From positions 57,451-121,450 of the forward strand of contig NZ_SELS01000023.1 in NCBI RefSeq assembly GCF_004197395.1: DNA of 64,000 nucleotides, given 5' to 3'. The translations under genes were made by a program, and so were the position numbers. The notes under the pieces were generated by a model. It had not been told where the DNA came from. It saw only the letters and a program-made list of their open reading frames with translations, and ran no database searches. Below are positions 12,460 to 22,273 of the stretch, piece by piece (the first letter of the stretch is position 1; the number at the start of each line of letters is the position of its first letter). This stretch comes from Paraburkholderia sp. UYCP14C (GTDB lineage Bacteria; Pseudomonadota; Gammaproteobacteria; Burkholderiales; Burkholderiaceae).

Positions 12460-13248
12460 TTAGACTCGCCGCTCCAGAAACGATTCAAGCAACGCGGCAA
12501 AACGATGCGATTGCTCGATTGGCGCAAGATGCGCGGCGTCCAGCAACTCGAAGCGGGCGCCCTCGATCGCCTCCGCTATCGCCTGCGTAGCAGCAGGTGG
12601 CGTGCCCGTATCGTGTCGTCCGGCAACTGTCAGTGTAGGACAGCGGATCGCGTCGTGCCGGCGGCGCAGGTCGAAATCGCGCAGCGCCTCGCAGGCCATC
12701 GCAAAACCTTCCGGCGGCGTGTGCGCAAAAGCCTCACGGATCGGCTCGACCGCTTCGGGATGCCCGGCCTGAAAGTCGGGCGTGAGCCAACGGGCGAGCG
12801 TCGACGGTAGCAGCGCATCCATGCCGTCGCTGCGCGCCGTGTGGGCGCGCTGATTCCACAACTCACGGTTTTCGGGCAGGGTGCCGCCGGTGCTGTCGGC
12901 GATGGTCAGCGTGTCGATGCGTGACGGATGGTCGAGCGCGAATTGCTGCGCGATCATGCCGCCGAGCGACAGGCCGACCAGGTGCGTCGTCCGCGCGCCG
13001 AGCGCATCGAGCAGTTTGGCGAGATCGTCGGCCAGCTCGCGCATGCCGAACGGCTCGCGCGAAACCGCGCTGTGGCCATGGCCGCGCACGTCGTAGCGCA
13101 GCACCGTGTAATCGTCACGGAAATAGCCGGCCATCTGATCCCAGATGGAAAGATCGCCGCCCAACTGATGGATGAACGTGAGCCACGGGCCACCTCCTTC
13201 GTTGCTGAGCACGTAGCGTGTTTCGATACCGTTGATGTTCACTTGCAT
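12460..13248 (-). CDS. alpha/beta hydrolase, 3-oxoadipate enol-lactonase family (PcaD-like)
   Basis: 262 residues. Start at 13248 is set by an AAAGGAG ribosome binding site. Nucleophile elbow GLSLGGM with Ser94; the acid is probably the Asp of GRHDTGTPP and the His that of AAHLAPIEQ. The RYDVRGHGHS stretch and overall length fit 3-oxoadipate enol-lactonases, which open the enol-lactone in the protocatechuate/catechol beta-ketoadipate pathway. No other pca genes are next to it, so the exact substrate is an inference; many paralogues of this family act on other lactones or esters. Confidence 0.75.
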   Translation of the reverse strand: MQVNINGIETRYVLSNEGGGPWLTFIHQLGGDLSIWDQMAGYFRDDYTVLRYDVRGHGHSAVSREPFGMRELADDLAKLLDALGARTTHLVGLSLGGMIAQQFALDHPSRIDTLTIADSTGGTLPENRELWNQRAHTARSDGMDALLPSTLARWLTPDFQAGHPEAVEPIREAFAHTPPEGFAMACEALRDFDLRRRHDAIRCPTLTVAGRHDTGTPPAATQAIAEAIEGARFELLDAAHLAPIEQSHRFAALLESFLERRV

Positions 13249-13399
13249 GCGGACTCCTTTGAAGGAAACGCAGTGAAAAAGCGCGGTGGGTCGCCGCGTT
13301 CGTGCGAACGGGGCTTCCAATGACGTGCGAGTCAACGTTGCAAAGGAAGTTTCGCCGATCTTGAGCAGATCTGCTCGTGACACTCTGTCACGACACGTG

Positions 13400-14773
13400 T
13401 CACGGTTTGATGATTGTTGGAGCGGTCGAATCGACCGGTTGAGGTGGGGCGACCTCGGGCGTTACTGCCGATACGCCTGTCGGCGCGACGGGCGGGTTGG
13501 CGGGGGCGGTGTCCACTGGCGTCGACGTTGCAGGACTTGTGACAGAGGGCGTGGCAGGTGTGGCGGCTGTGGTGGGCGCTGCGCCCGTGGCAGGCGTGGC
13601 CGCGGCACCATTGCCACCGTCATCCGACGACACCCCATCGACGTTCAGCTTGCCGCGCCACACCAGTTCGAACTGGGTGCCGTTCGGCTCCGTCTGCAGG
13701 ATGCGCGCAGGCAGCCAGCCGAGCGACGGCGCGAGCCACACGTCGATGCGGCGCTGGTCGCCATCGTGCCGCGGCAGACGTTTGAAATGACGCGTCTGGA
13801 GATAGCCCTGCGCCGCGCCGATCGTCTCGTCGCCGATCGTCTCGATCGGCCAGTTCTCGCCGCTATCGGTATCGACGACGAAAAACTGTCGTGTCACGCC
13901 AGGCTTATAGGCGTCCGGATCGCCGCGCACGAGGCTTGCGAGCTGCATCACGACGCTGAAGCGGTCCTGCGCGCCGTCGGGCAACGGCAACGAGGCGGGT
14001 GTGCGCGTGAAGCCGATCTGTTTGTCGTTGCGATTGAAGATCGCGATGTCTTCCGCGCGACGGCCACGCTTTTCGCTGTACTGCGCCGGCGCGAGGCCAA
14101 AGGCATCGATGCCGCCGTGGCTCGAAAACACGAACGGACCGACGAACGGCAGCGGCACCGATACGACCATTTCGTAGCTCTGCGCGTTGCTCGCCCAATG
14201 GATCGTGCCGGGCGCGTTGCGCACGCCGTTGTAGAACGTGTCGTAGTCGAGTTCGGCCGAGGGCGGCACCGAAAACTTCACGCCCTGCGATGCTGGCGGC
14301 GCGCTCGCCGCGGCGGGGGCGCTCGCCGCGGCGCCGCCGGCATCCGCATGGGCCGCTGCATTCGCGCTCGCGGCCGCGGCTGGCGCGCTAGCCGCCACCT
14401 CCGATGCCGGTGTGGCCGCCGGCTCGTTCGGTTTGGCCGGCTGCAACGCGGTCAGCACATGCTGTTCGCGCGGCCGACTCGCCGCGGGCTTGTGCGCGTG
14501 CGCGGGCGGATGCGCGGCGGGTGCGGCCGGCTGTGGCGCCGCTTGGCGCTCGACCCTCTCGGGCGTCAGCAGCGCGACCTGCACCGGCACGTGCTCGTGA
14601 TGCGCCGGATTCAGATTCACGCGAGTGCGCTCGAACCATTGCGCCGCGATCCAGTGCACCACCGCCACGGCCGCCAGCACCGCAAGCCAGCGCCACGCGC
14701 GCGCGCCGCGTCCCGGCCCGCTGCCGAAAGCTGGCAGGCGATCACGACGGCGGTTGGTGGAAGCAAAATCCAT
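13400..14773 (-). CDS. DUF3108 domain protein with N-terminal membrane anchor
   Basis: 457 residues from ATG 14773. A basic N-terminal tail is followed by one membrane helix (WRWLAVLAAVAVVHWIAAQW), a long Ala/Pro-rich low-complexity linker, and a C-terminal domain (about residues 170-385: YDTFYNGVRNAPGTIHW ... RIDVWLAPSLGWLPARI) that matches DUF3108, a beta-rich envelope domain. The C-terminus is again Ala/Thr/Pro rich. Function unknown; topology implies a periplasmic domain tethered to the inner membrane. It ends 41 bases from the IclR gene start region on the same strand. Confidence 0.75.
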   Translation of the reverse strand: MDFASTNRRRDRLPAFGSGPGRGARAWRWLAVLAAVAVVHWIAAQWFERTRVNLNPAHHEHVPVQVALLTPERVERQAAPQPAAPAAHPPAHAHKPAASRPREQHVLTALQPAKPNEPAATPASEVAASAPAAAASANAAAHADAGGAAASAPAAASAPPASQGVKFSVPPSAELDYDTFYNGVRNAPGTIHWASNAQSYEMVVSVPLPFVGPFVFSSHGGIDAFGLAPAQYSEKRGRRAEDIAIFNRNDKQIGFTRTPASLPLPDGAQDRFSVVMQLASLVRGDPDAYKPGVTRQFFVVDTDSGENWPIETIGDETIGAAQGYLQTRHFKRLPRHDGDQRRIDVWLAPSLGWLPARILQTEPNGTQFELVWRGKLNVDGVSSDDGGNGAAATPATGAAPTTAATPATPSVTSPATSTPVDTAPANPPVAPTGVSAVTPEVAPPQPVDSTAPTIIKP

Positions 14774-14814
14774 CGGCGCTTGAATGTGTGAGTGCTTGAA
14801 CAACTCGGCCCGTA

Positions 14815-15741
14815 TCAGCCGTCTTCGCTACGCGGTGTCGCGCTATAGCCGAGTTCGTACGACAGCTTCCGCGCGCATTCGCGCAACGCGGTATCGATCT
14901 CGCCGCCCCAGCGGATATCGAACGCACCCTCATGGCCGAGCGCGACCAGACCGAGCGCGAGTTCGCCGGTCGAATCGAACACCGGCATCGAAAACGCGTG
15001 GATCGTCGGCAGCAGCATCCCTTCGACACGCGCGGCCTCGTGCTCGCGCACCTCGGCGAGCACCTTGTCGACGTCGTCGCGGGTGCGCGGCGCGCCGCTG
15101 TAGGACGAGCGCCGCGAGTCGGCCAACTCGCGCTCGAGCATCGCGGCGGTCTTGCCGGACGGCAGGTAGGCGGCGAACAGCAGACCGGTCGCCGAGCTGA
15201 GCAAGGGCATCACGTCGCCGAGCTTCAGCGACGCCTTGGCCGGATAGCTCGACTCCATCCAATGCACCATCGTCGGTCCCTGATTGCCCCACACCGCGAT
15301 GCCCACCGTCAGGTCGAGGCGGTCGCGCAGTTCGGCGAGCGCGATGCGCGCGAGCTTCACGCCGTCGACGCGCGCAAGCCGCGCGAGCCCCAGCTGCAAA
15401 GCGAAGCCGCCGAGTTCGTAGCGGCCCGACAGCGGGTCCTGCGCGACCACGCCAAGACGCAGAAAGCTGACCAGGTAGCGATGCGCCTTCGCCGGACTCA
15501 TGCCCGCGCGCTGCGCGAGATCACGCAGCATCATCGCGCGCGGTTCGTGGGTCAGCACGTCGAGCAGCCTGAAGCCGACCTCGATCGACTGGATGCCCGA
15601 GCGCAGTTTTTCTTCGCCGGGTTCGCCGGTTTCGTCATCGGCGCCGGTTGCGTCAGTGATGTCGGCGGGGTCGAGCAAATCGTCGGCGGACGCGGGGTCG
15701 GTGCGGGAGCGGATCGTGCCGGAGCGGGCGTTGGCGGACAT
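14815..15741 (-). CDS. IclR family transcriptional regulator
   Basis: 308 residues from ATG 15741. After an acidic N-terminal extension, the winged helix (about 48-110: SIEVGFRLLDVLTHEP, LRDLAQRAGMSPAKAHRYL) is followed by the IclR effector-binding domain (PLLSSATGLLFAAYLPS ... ISMPVFD-like FSMPVFDSTGELALGLVALG). IclR proteins usually control catabolic operons through small aromatic or organic acid effectors. It is divergent from the fumarylacetoacetate-hydrolase-family gene at 15870 with about 130 bases between them, so that gene is its most likely target. Confidence 0.9.
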   Translation of the reverse strand: MSANARSGTIRSRTDPASADDLLDPADITDATGADDETGEPGEEKLRSGIQSIEVGFRLLDVLTHEPRAMMLRDLAQRAGMSPAKAHRYLVSFLRLGVVAQDPLSGRYELGGFALQLGLARLARVDGVKLARIALAELRDRLDLTVGIAVWGNQGPTMVHWMESSYPAKASLKLGDVMPLLSSATGLLFAAYLPSGKTAAMLERELADSRRSSYSGAPRTRDDVDKVLAEVREHEAARVEGMLLPTIHAFSMPVFDSTGELALGLVALGHEGAFDIRWGGEIDTALRECARKLSYELGYSATPRSEDG

Positions 15742-15869
15742 GTGCAAAAGGCGCGTAGTGGCGTTAGTGACGGTGACAACGACGACGAACACGCAGATAT
15801 TGGGCCGCGCCGATTCACCATCGTAGAATAGATTCCTTCCATCGTCACTCATACACGGTTCACAGCTCT

Positions 15870-16853
15870 ATGAAACTTGCCTCGCTGAAGGACGGCACGC
15901 GCGACGGTCAACTGATCGTCGTGTCCCGCGACCTGCACACGGCGGCCATCGCCGACGCGATCGCGCCCACGCTGCAGCGCGTGCTCGACGACTGGGCCTT
16001 CTACGCGCCGCAACTGCACGACCTCTACGACGCGCTGAATCAGGGCCGCGCGCGCAACAGCTTTTCGTTCGACGCGAAGGAGTGCATGGCGCCGCTGCCG
16101 CGCGCGTTCCAGTGGGCCGACGGCTCGTCGTACGTGAACCATGTCGAACTCGTGCGGCGCGCGCGCGGCGCGGAAATGCCGCCCGAATTCTGGACCGACC
16201 CGCTGATGTACCAGGGCGGCAGCGACGACTTCATCGGTCCGCGCGACGACGTCTTGTGCGCATCGGAAGAGTACGGCATCGACTTCGAGGCCGAAGTCGC
16301 GGTCATCACCGGCGATGTGCCGATGCGCGCGACCCCGGAGCAGGCACTGCGCGGCGTGCGGCTGGTGACGCTCGTCAACGACGTGTCGCTGCGCCACCTG
16401 ATCCCCGCCGAACTCGCGAAGGGCTTCGGCTTTTTCCAGAGCAAGCCGGCCACCTCGTTCGCGCCGGTCGCGGTGACGCCCGACGAGCTTGGCGAGCACT
16501 GGCGTGAGGGCCGCGTGCATCGGCCGATGATCGTCCACTGGAACGGCAAAAAAGTCGGCCAGCCCGATGCGGGTACCGACATGGTGTTTCACTTCGGCCA
16601 GCTGATCGCGCATGCGGCGAAAACGCGCAATCTGCGTGCGGGTTCGATCGTCGGTTCGGGCACGGTATCGAACAAGGACGCGAAGCGCGGCTACTGCTGT
16701 ATCGCCGAGAAGCGCTGCCTCGAAACGATCGAGCACGGCGCGCCGCAAACTGAGTTCATGAAGTATGGCGACACCGTGAAGATCGAAATGTTCGACGAGG
16801 CGGGCAAGTCGATTTTCGGTGCGATCGAGCAGAGCATCGCGCCGCTCGAATGA
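15870..16853 (+). CDS. fumarylacetoacetate hydrolase family protein
   Basis: 327 residues. The metal-binding residues are suggested by EYGIDFEAEVAVITGDVP (acidic residues of the FAH catalytic site) and the GSGTVSNKD loop near the C-terminal part. The variant with an N-terminal extension and YVNHVELVRRARG is that of bacterial fumarylacetoacetases in tyrosine or homogentisate breakdown, which release fumarate and acetoacetate. No hmgA or maiA is adjacent. An IclR regulator is transcribed divergently. Exact substrate unproven. Confidence 0.85.
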   Translation: MKLASLKDGTRDGQLIVVSRDLHTAAIADAIAPTLQRVLDDWAFYAPQLHDLYDALNQGRARNSFSFDAKECMAPLPRAFQWADGSSYVNHVELVRRARGAEMPPEFWTDPLMYQGGSDDFIGPRDDVLCASEEYGIDFEAEVAVITGDVPMRATPEQALRGVRLVTLVNDVSLRHLIPAELAKGFGFFQSKPATSFAPVAVTPDELGEHWREGRVHRPMIVHWNGKKVGQPDAGTDMVFHFGQLIAHAAKTRNLRAGSIVGSGTVSNKDAKRGYCCIAEKRCLETIEHGAPQTEFMKYGDTVKIEMFDEAGKSIFGAIEQSIAPLE

Positions 16854-17055
16854 CGCGGCGGTGACGCGGTAGTGCGTTGACGCGGCGGCACGCGCAAAAG
16901 GGTTTCGCCCGATGCCGCCACCTGCGCACGCGGCTACACTGACTGGCGCGCCGGCTGGGACGGCGCGAATGGCGCGAACGGCGGATAGCGTGCAGCAACG
17001 CATCGGTAGCACATCGGCAATACATCACAACGAAAACCCGACGTGAGGAGACGGC

Positions 17056-18309
17056 ATGCCGCGATTGGACTTCCCCGCAGATGAACATCGGCGCGCTTGC
17101 GCATCATCGGTTCACGCGCGCACGAGCGCATGTGGTGCGCATCAACGCGGCTCGCGCTTCGCTCGGCGCGCCGCGACGCTGTGCGCCGCGCTCGCCTGCG
17201 CGTTGCCGCTGACATCGTTCGCGCAGGTGAAGATCGGTCTCGTGCTGTCGCTGACCGGGCCGGCCGCGTCGCTCGGCATTCCCGCGCGCGACACGGTCGC
17301 CCTGCTGCCCAAACAGATCGGCGGGCAGAACGTCGAGTACATCGTGCTCGACGATGCATCGGACACCACCCAGGCGGTGCAGGACACCAAGAAGCTGATC
17401 AGCGAGAATCACGTCGACGCGATCATCGGCTCGTCGATCACGCCGAATTCGCTTGCGATGATCGACGTGGTCGCCGAGGGTGAAACGCCGATGATCTCGC
17501 TCGCGTCGTCCGCGAAAATCATCGAGCCGGTCGACGCGAAACGTCGCTGGGTCTTCAAGACGCCGCAGACGGACGCGATGATGGCTTCGGCGATCGCCGA
17601 GCATGCGAGCGGACACGGCGTGAAGACGATCGCGTACATCGGCCAGGCCGACGCGCTCGGCGAGACGTTCTACGCCGAGGTCGCGAAGTTCGCGCAGCTG
17701 CATCACATCGACGTGGTGGCGAGCGAGCGCTTCAATCGCACCGACCCGAGCGTGACCGGACAGGTGCTGAAGATTCTCGCGACCCACCCGGATGCAGTGG
17801 TGGTCGGCGCGGCCGGCACGCCTGCCGCGCTGCCGCCGAAAACGCTGCGCGAGCGCGGCTACAAGGGCGTCATCTATCACAACCACGGCGTCGGCAACAA
17901 CGACTTCCTGCGCGTGTGCGGCGCCGATTGCAATGGCACGTTCCTGCCCGCGAGCCCGGTGCTGGTCGCCGCGCAATTGCCGGCCGATCATCCGGCGAAG
18001 CGTCTCGCGCTCGAGTACATCGCGCGCTTTGAGGGGCTGCACGGCGCGGGCAGCGTGTCGGCGTTCGGCTCATACACGTCGGACGCGGGCGCGTTGCTCG
18101 AGCATGCGATTCCGCTCGCGCTGAAGGCCGGCGCGCCCGGCACGCCGCAGTTTCGCCGCGCGCTGCGCGACGCGCTCGAAGGAAGCCGCGGGCTCGCGGA
18201 TACCAACGGCGTCGTCAACATGAGCGCGGCCGATCATCTCGGGCTCGATCAGCGCGCCCGCGTGATGGTCGAAATCACCAATGGCAAGTGGCTTTATCAG
18301 CCGCATTGA
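17056..18309 (+). CDS. ABC transporter substrate-binding protein, branched-chain amino acid type (LivJ family)
   Basis: 417 residues. ATG 17056 has a GTGAGGAGA ribosome binding site. A long basic leader precedes the signal peptide core (ATLCAALACALPLTSFAQ). The mature part begins VKIGLVLSLTGPAASLGIPARDTV, typical of type I periplasmic binding folds, with DAIIGSSITPNSLAMIDV and the hinge region AYIGQADALGETFY. Such proteins bind amino acids, amides or aromatic acids. No liv permease genes are adjacent; the next gene is an enoyl-CoA hydratase, hinting at carboxylic-acid uptake linked to degradation. Confidence 0.87.
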   Translation: MPRLDFPADEHRRACASSVHARTSACGAHQRGSRFARRAATLCAALACALPLTSFAQVKIGLVLSLTGPAASLGIPARDTVALLPKQIGGQNVEYIVLDDASDTTQAVQDTKKLISENHVDAIIGSSITPNSLAMIDVVAEGETPMISLASSAKIIEPVDAKRRWVFKTPQTDAMMASAIAEHASGHGVKTIAYIGQADALGETFYAEVAKFAQLHHIDVVASERFNRTDPSVTGQVLKILATHPDAVVVGAAGTPAALPPKTLRERGYKGVIYHNHGVGNNDFLRVCGADCNGTFLPASPVLVAAQLPADHPAKRLALEYIARFEGLHGAGSVSAFGSYTSDAGALLEHAIPLALKAGAPGTPQFRRALRDALEGSRGLADTNGVVNMSAADHLGLDQRARVMVEITNGKWLYQPH

Positions 18310-18363
18310 ACGGGTCGCGACGTTTCGCGCGCGACTGAACGAACCTCTTCCGGACTGCTCACC

Positions 18364-19221
18364 ATGGCTCAGTCATCGCAACCGAACGACGCGTACTATG
18401 CGCACTATCAGTCGCTGCGTTTGCAGCGTCATCCGCACGGCGTGCTCGAAGTCGTAATGAGCGGCGAGGGCGCGAACAAAAGCGGGCTCGCGACCGCGGA
18501 CGCGCGCATGCATTACGAGCTCGCGGAGATCTGGCGCGACATCGATCGCGATCCCGACACGCGCGTCGCGATCATTCGCGGCGAGGGCAAGGGCTTTTCG
18601 GCCGGCGGCGATCTGCAGCTCGTCGAAGACATGGCGAACGACTTCGAGGTGCGCACGCGGGTGTGGCGCGAAGCGCGCGACCTCGTCTATAACGTGATCA
18701 ACTGCGGCAAGCCGATCGTGTCGGCGATGCATGGTCCGGCGGTCGGCGCGGGGCTCGTCGCCGGGCTGCTCGCCGATATCTCGATCGCGGCGAAGACGGC
18801 GCGCATCATCGACGGGCACACGCGCCTCGGCGTCGCCGCGGGCGATCATGCGGCGATCGTCTGGCCGCTGCTGTGCGGCATGGCGAAGGCGAAGTACTAC
18901 CTGCTGCTGTGCGAGCCGGTGAGCGGCGAGGAGGCGGAGCGCATCGGGCTCGTGTCGCTCGCCGTCGACGAAAGCGAACTGCTGCCGAAGGCGTTCGAGG
19001 TCGCGCGCAAGCTCGCCGACGGGTCGCAGACCGCCATCCGCTGGACCAAGTACGCGCTGAACAACTGGCTGCGCACCGCTGGGCCGGCGTTCGATACGTC
19101 GCTCGCGCTCGAATTCATGGGCTTCGCAGGGCCCGACGTGCGCGAAGGCCTGAGCTCGTTGCGCGAGCGTCGCGCGCCCGATTTCGGCGCGGCCGGTCCA
19201 CGTCACGACGAACAACCTTGA
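18364..19221 (+). CDS. enoyl-CoA hydratase/isomerase family protein
   Basis: 285 residues of crotonase fold. The oxyanion-hole segments [19 protein letters not shown] and [33 protein letters not shown] are clear. The usual catalytic Glu positions are only partly conserved, so hydratase, isomerase or lyase activity cannot be told apart. It lies 54 bases after the LivJ-type gene and could be in the same transcript. Confidence 0.87.
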   Translation: MAQSSQPNDAYYAHYQSLRLQRHPHGVLEVVMSGEGANKSGLATADARMHYELAEIWRDIDRDPDTRVAIIRGEGKGFSAGGDLQLVEDMANDFEVRTRVWREARDLVYNVINCGKPIVSAMHGPAVGAGLVAGLLADISIAAKTARIIDGHTRLGVAAGDHAAIVWPLLCGMAKAKYYLLLCEPVSGEEAERIGLVSLAVDESELLPKAFEVARKLADGSQTAIRWTKYALNNWLRTAGPAFDTSLALEFMGFAGPDVREGLSSLRERRAPDFGAAGPRHDEQP

Positions 19222-19303
19222 TGTCATATCCCAAACGGTATGATCGAATCAACGCGCGCGGCGTCGCGCGCTCTACCTATCATCCAGCACCGAGGCGACA
19301 ACC

Positions 19304-20101
19304 ATGACCGACACCACTGGCTCCGCGCCGCCCTTTCCCGGCTTTCCCGGTTTTCCGCCCGCTGAAATGCTCGATCGCATGTGGAGCATGATGCGGCTGT
19401 CGCCGTTCGGCGCCGCCATGACGGGCGCGCAGCCGGCTGGCGGCACCACTCCGTCGCTGTCGATGATGTCCGACATGATGGCGCCGCTCACGAGCGTCGA
19501 GGAACTCGACAAGCGCATCACCGACATGCGCGCGGTCGAGCAATGGCTGAAGCTGAATCTGAGCATGCTGCAGTCGGCGACCCAGGCGCTCGAAGTGCAA
19601 CGCGCGACGCTCTCGACATTGCGCGCGTTCGGCGCGTTCGCGCAGTCGTCGATGTCGCAGGCGGCGGCGGCTGCGTCGGGTCCGGCCGCGAGCGACACGC
19701 CGAGCCCCGCACCGAGCCCTGCGCCGGCGCCGAGCTGGGCGAAGCCGGCCGAGCCGGCGCCCGAAAGCGCCGCGCCGGCCGACAGCGACGCAGAGGAAGC
19801 GCCCGCCACGCCTGGTTTCGACGCATCCGCGTGGTGGAATCTGCTGCAATCGCAGTTCAACCAGATCGCGCAGTTCGCGATGACGCAGCCTTCCGTCGCG
19901 GTTGCCGCAGCGGGCGGGGGCACGCAAGGGACGCCGGAACCGGCTAAGGCGGCGAATGCGTCGGGCGCGCAAGCACCGGCCGCCGCCGCGCAAAGCGCAA
20001 AGCCCGCCGCCAAACGGCCGGCCGCGAAGCGCGCCGCGCCGTCGGCCAAACGCGCGTCCGGCGCGGGGACGAGCGCGGCAACGCCGAAAAAATCGACCTG
20101 A
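19304..20101 (+). CDS. phaM: PhaM-type polyhydroxyalkanoate granule regulatory protein
   Basis: 265 residues. The conserved N-terminus (PPAEMLDRMWSMMRLSPFG, then SVEELDKRITDMRAVEQWL and LNLSMLQSATQALEVQRATL) matches the PhaM family. The C-terminus is a Lys/Ala/Pro-rich tail (KPAAKRPAAKRAAPSAKR) like histone H1, expected to bind DNA. In Cupriavidus necator PhaM activates PHA synthase PhaC and tethers PHB granules to the nucleoid. Between the two lies an Ala/Pro/Glu-rich linker. Confidence 0.87.
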   Translation: MTDTTGSAPPFPGFPGFPPAEMLDRMWSMMRLSPFGAAMTGAQPAGGTTPSLSMMSDMMAPLTSVEELDKRITDMRAVEQWLKLNLSMLQSATQALEVQRATLSTLRAFGAFAQSSMSQAAAAASGPAASDTPSPAPSPAPAPSWAKPAEPAPESAAPADSDAEEAPATPGFDASAWWNLLQSQFNQIAQFAMTQPSVAVAAAGGGTQGTPEPAKAANASGAQAPAAAAQSAKPAAKRPAAKRAAPSAKRASGAGTSAATPKKST

Positions 20102-20692
20102 GCGGGCGGTGCGGGCAACGCGCCCGCACCCGGCGCGACAGCGACAGCCAGGACAAATGGAGCGCGGCCGAGTCCGCGCTTCCCCTTCTACCTGTCGCTC
20201 CACGAATCACTTCGCGATAACGAAGACAACTCATCGCCGCCGTTTTTGCCGTATTCCCGCACCGGCGATTTCGACCCGCGCAAATCGCCGACTTTATTGA
20301 GAGAAGTCAATGCCAAAGCGCGCTCGCGCGGCTTCTGTCACGGGTTTCGTGGGAGGCGCGTGCTATCATTGTCTAAGCTTGATCTGGCTTTGGGGCGTGC
20401 GCTGAAAACAACCAATCCCGCCGTCCTCGCGTCATTCGCAGACTGGCTCGACCTCAGGCAAAGGGTATTCCTCACCCACGGTTGGCCGCGGCGCCCGATT
20501 CACGATTCACGATTTACGCTTCAGGCGCCAATACAACAGCCCGGACTTCTTTGCTGCCCGATGCTTCTGGGCGGCCGGTTAACGCGTAAAATTGAATGCT
20601 TGGCCGATAAACGGCACGCCCGTTCGTCGTAGGTAAAAACGGCTACACGTAGCAACAGACACACACAGTATGTGCAGAACAGGGGTGGGACT
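20102..20692. other. 590-base non-coding region between phaM and the ferritin-like gene
   Basis: No gene with plausible start and codon use is seen. A hairpin (GGTGCGGGC at 20108-20116 with GCCCGCACC at 20122-20130) just after phaM could be a weak terminator but lacks a T-run. A short direct repeat (CACGATTCACGATTTACG, about 20502-20519) lies in the middle. The right end must contain the promoter of the ferritin-like gene; the leader shows no recognised riboswitch. Confidence 0.4.
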
Positions 20693-21568
20693 ATGAACAC
20701 CATGCTTTATCCGGAACTTTATAAATCGCTCGAATCCGTTCGATGGGACATGGAGAAGGACATTCCCTGGGACAAATTCGATGCATCGCTATTGACCGAC
20801 GAGCAGGCCGAGACGATCAAGATGAACGCGATCACCGAATGGTCGGCGTTGCCCGCCACGGAAATGTTTCTGCGTGACAATCATCACGACAGCGATTTTT
20901 CCGCATTCATGAGCGTGTGGTTCTTCGAGGAGCAGAAGCACTCGCTGGTGCTGATGGAATATCTGCGCCGCTTCAAGCCGGAAATGTGCCCGACCGAAGA
21001 GGAACTGCACGCGGTGCGCTTCGAGTTCGATCCCGCTCCGCCGCTTGAAACGCTGATGCTGCACTTCTGCGGCGAAATCCGCCTGAATCACTGGTATCGC
21101 CGCGCCGCCGAATGGCACACCGAGCCGGTCATCAAGCACATCTACGAAACCATCTCGCGCGACGAAGCCCGCCACGGCGGCGCGTATCTGCGCTACATGA
21201 AGAAGGCGATGGCGCAAACCGGCGACATCGCGCGTGCCGCGTTCGCGAAGATCGGCGTGCTGATGGCCTCGGCGCGTCGCACCGAAAAGCCGCTGCACCC
21301 CACCAACCTGCACGTGAACCAGGCGCTGTTCCCGCGCGACACGATCCAGTCGCGTCTGCCGGATCCGGAATGGCTCGAACGCTGGCTCGACGAGCAGATC
21401 CGTTTCGACGACGGCTGGGAAAAGAAGGTCGTCGAGCGCATTTTGCACAACCTGTCGCTGTTGTTCGAACGCACGTTCAACACCGCGCAGGAATTGAACC
21501 GTTATCGCAAGGAAGTGGTCGCGCGTCTGCAGGCCGCTGAGCAAAACCCGGCGCAGCAGCCGGCGTAA
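20693..21568 (+). CDS. ferritin-like / diiron-domain protein
   Basis: 291 residues from ATG 20693, preceded by GGGGTGGG. Two ExxH-type iron-ligand motifs are present: FFEEQKHSLVLMEYL and SRDEARHGGAYLRYM, with further Glu residues upstream (TEWSALPATEMFL), as in ferritin-like, acyl-ACP-desaturase-like and R2-like four-helix proteins. A cytoplasmic location is expected. Whether it is an oxidase or an iron-binding protein cannot be decided. The gene is monocistronic and closed by a strong terminator at 21597-21635. Confidence 0.82.
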   Translation: MNTMLYPELYKSLESVRWDMEKDIPWDKFDASLLTDEQAETIKMNAITEWSALPATEMFLRDNHHDSDFSAFMSVWFFEEQKHSLVLMEYLRRFKPEMCPTEEELHAVRFEFDPAPPLETLMLHFCGEIRLNHWYRRAAEWHTEPVIKHIYETISRDEARHGGAYLRYMKKAMAQTGDIARAAFAKIGVLMASARRTEKPLHPTNLHVNQALFPRDTIQSRLPDPEWLERWLDEQIRFDDGWEKKVVERILHNLSLLFERTFNTAQELNRYRKEVVARLQAAEQNPAQQPA

Positions 21569-21596
21569 CGGCTCGAGCGGCTTCAGCACCGTTTCA

Positions 21597-21635
21597 AAAG
21601 GCGGTCCGGCAAGCGTGAGCTTGCCGGACCGTTTT
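21597..21635 (+). terminator. intrinsic terminator after the ferritin-like gene
   Basis: A 13-base stem (CGGTCCGGCAAGC with GCTTGCCGGACCG), loop GTGA, preceded by AAAA and followed by TTTT. Confidence 0.9.
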
Positions 21636-21722
21636 GCTTCGCGCCGTCCAGCGTGTATCGTGACGGCACCTCGCCTTCCTCTGCCCGCAATTCCTTAACT
21701 CCCCCAACTCTGTGACCGTGCG

Positions 21723-22205
21723 ATGACCGCCATCTTTGAACGCAAGATTCTGACGCGCGATGCTCTCGCGAAGCTGCGTCCTTCGCTGCGCGCGCCCGTC
21801 GTGTTTACGAACGGCGTGTTCGATATCCTGCATCGCGGTCACGTGACTTATCTGGCCGACGCAAAGGCGCTGGGCGCGTGCCTGATCGTCGGTGTCAATA
21901 GCGACGCATCGGTGCGGATGCTGGGCAAGGGCGACGACCGGCCGATCAATAACGAGGCCGATCGCATGGCTTTGCTCGCGGCGCTGGAAAGCGTCGACTA
22001 CGTGGTGGGCTTTGGCGAGAAGACGCCGGTGGAGCTGATTTCCGCGCTGCGCCCGGACGTGCTCGTGAAGGGCGGCGACTACGACATGGACGCGCTGCCC
22101 GAATCGGCACTCGTGCGCGGCTGGGGCGGCAAGGCGCTCGCAATTGCGTTCGAGCACGATCGCTCGACGACCGCGCTGTTGAAGAAGGTGCGTACGCAGG
22201 GGTGA
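21723..22205 (+). CDS. rfaE2: D-glycero-beta-D-manno-heptose 1-phosphate adenylyltransferase
   Basis: 160 residues, the size of a stand-alone nucleotidyltransferase half of HldE. The cytidylyltransferase-type motif FTNGVFDILHRGHVTYL is at residues 28-44 and INNEADRMALLAALESVDYV follows. It makes ADP-glycero-manno-heptose for the lipopolysaccharide inner core. The gene is convergent with a small membrane-anchored protein gene at 22274-22513 that follows coaX. Confidence 0.93.
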   Translation: MTAIFERKILTRDALAKLRPSLRAPVVFTNGVFDILHRGHVTYLADAKALGACLIVGVNSDASVRMLGKGDDRPINNEADRMALLAALESVDYVVGFGEKTPVELISALRPDVLVKGGDYDMDALPESALVRGWGGKALAIAFEHDRSTTALLKKVRTQG

Positions 22206-22273
22206 TGCCGCGCGCCGCCGCGGCAACGCGCAGCGGCCGGCTGGACCGCTAACCGTACGCGTCGCTCACCTGA

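Noticed and set aside
20246-20632. Possible 128-codon gene between phaM and the ferritin-like gene
   Set aside because: No ribosome binding site, no family resemblance and mixed codon use; treated as non-coding.
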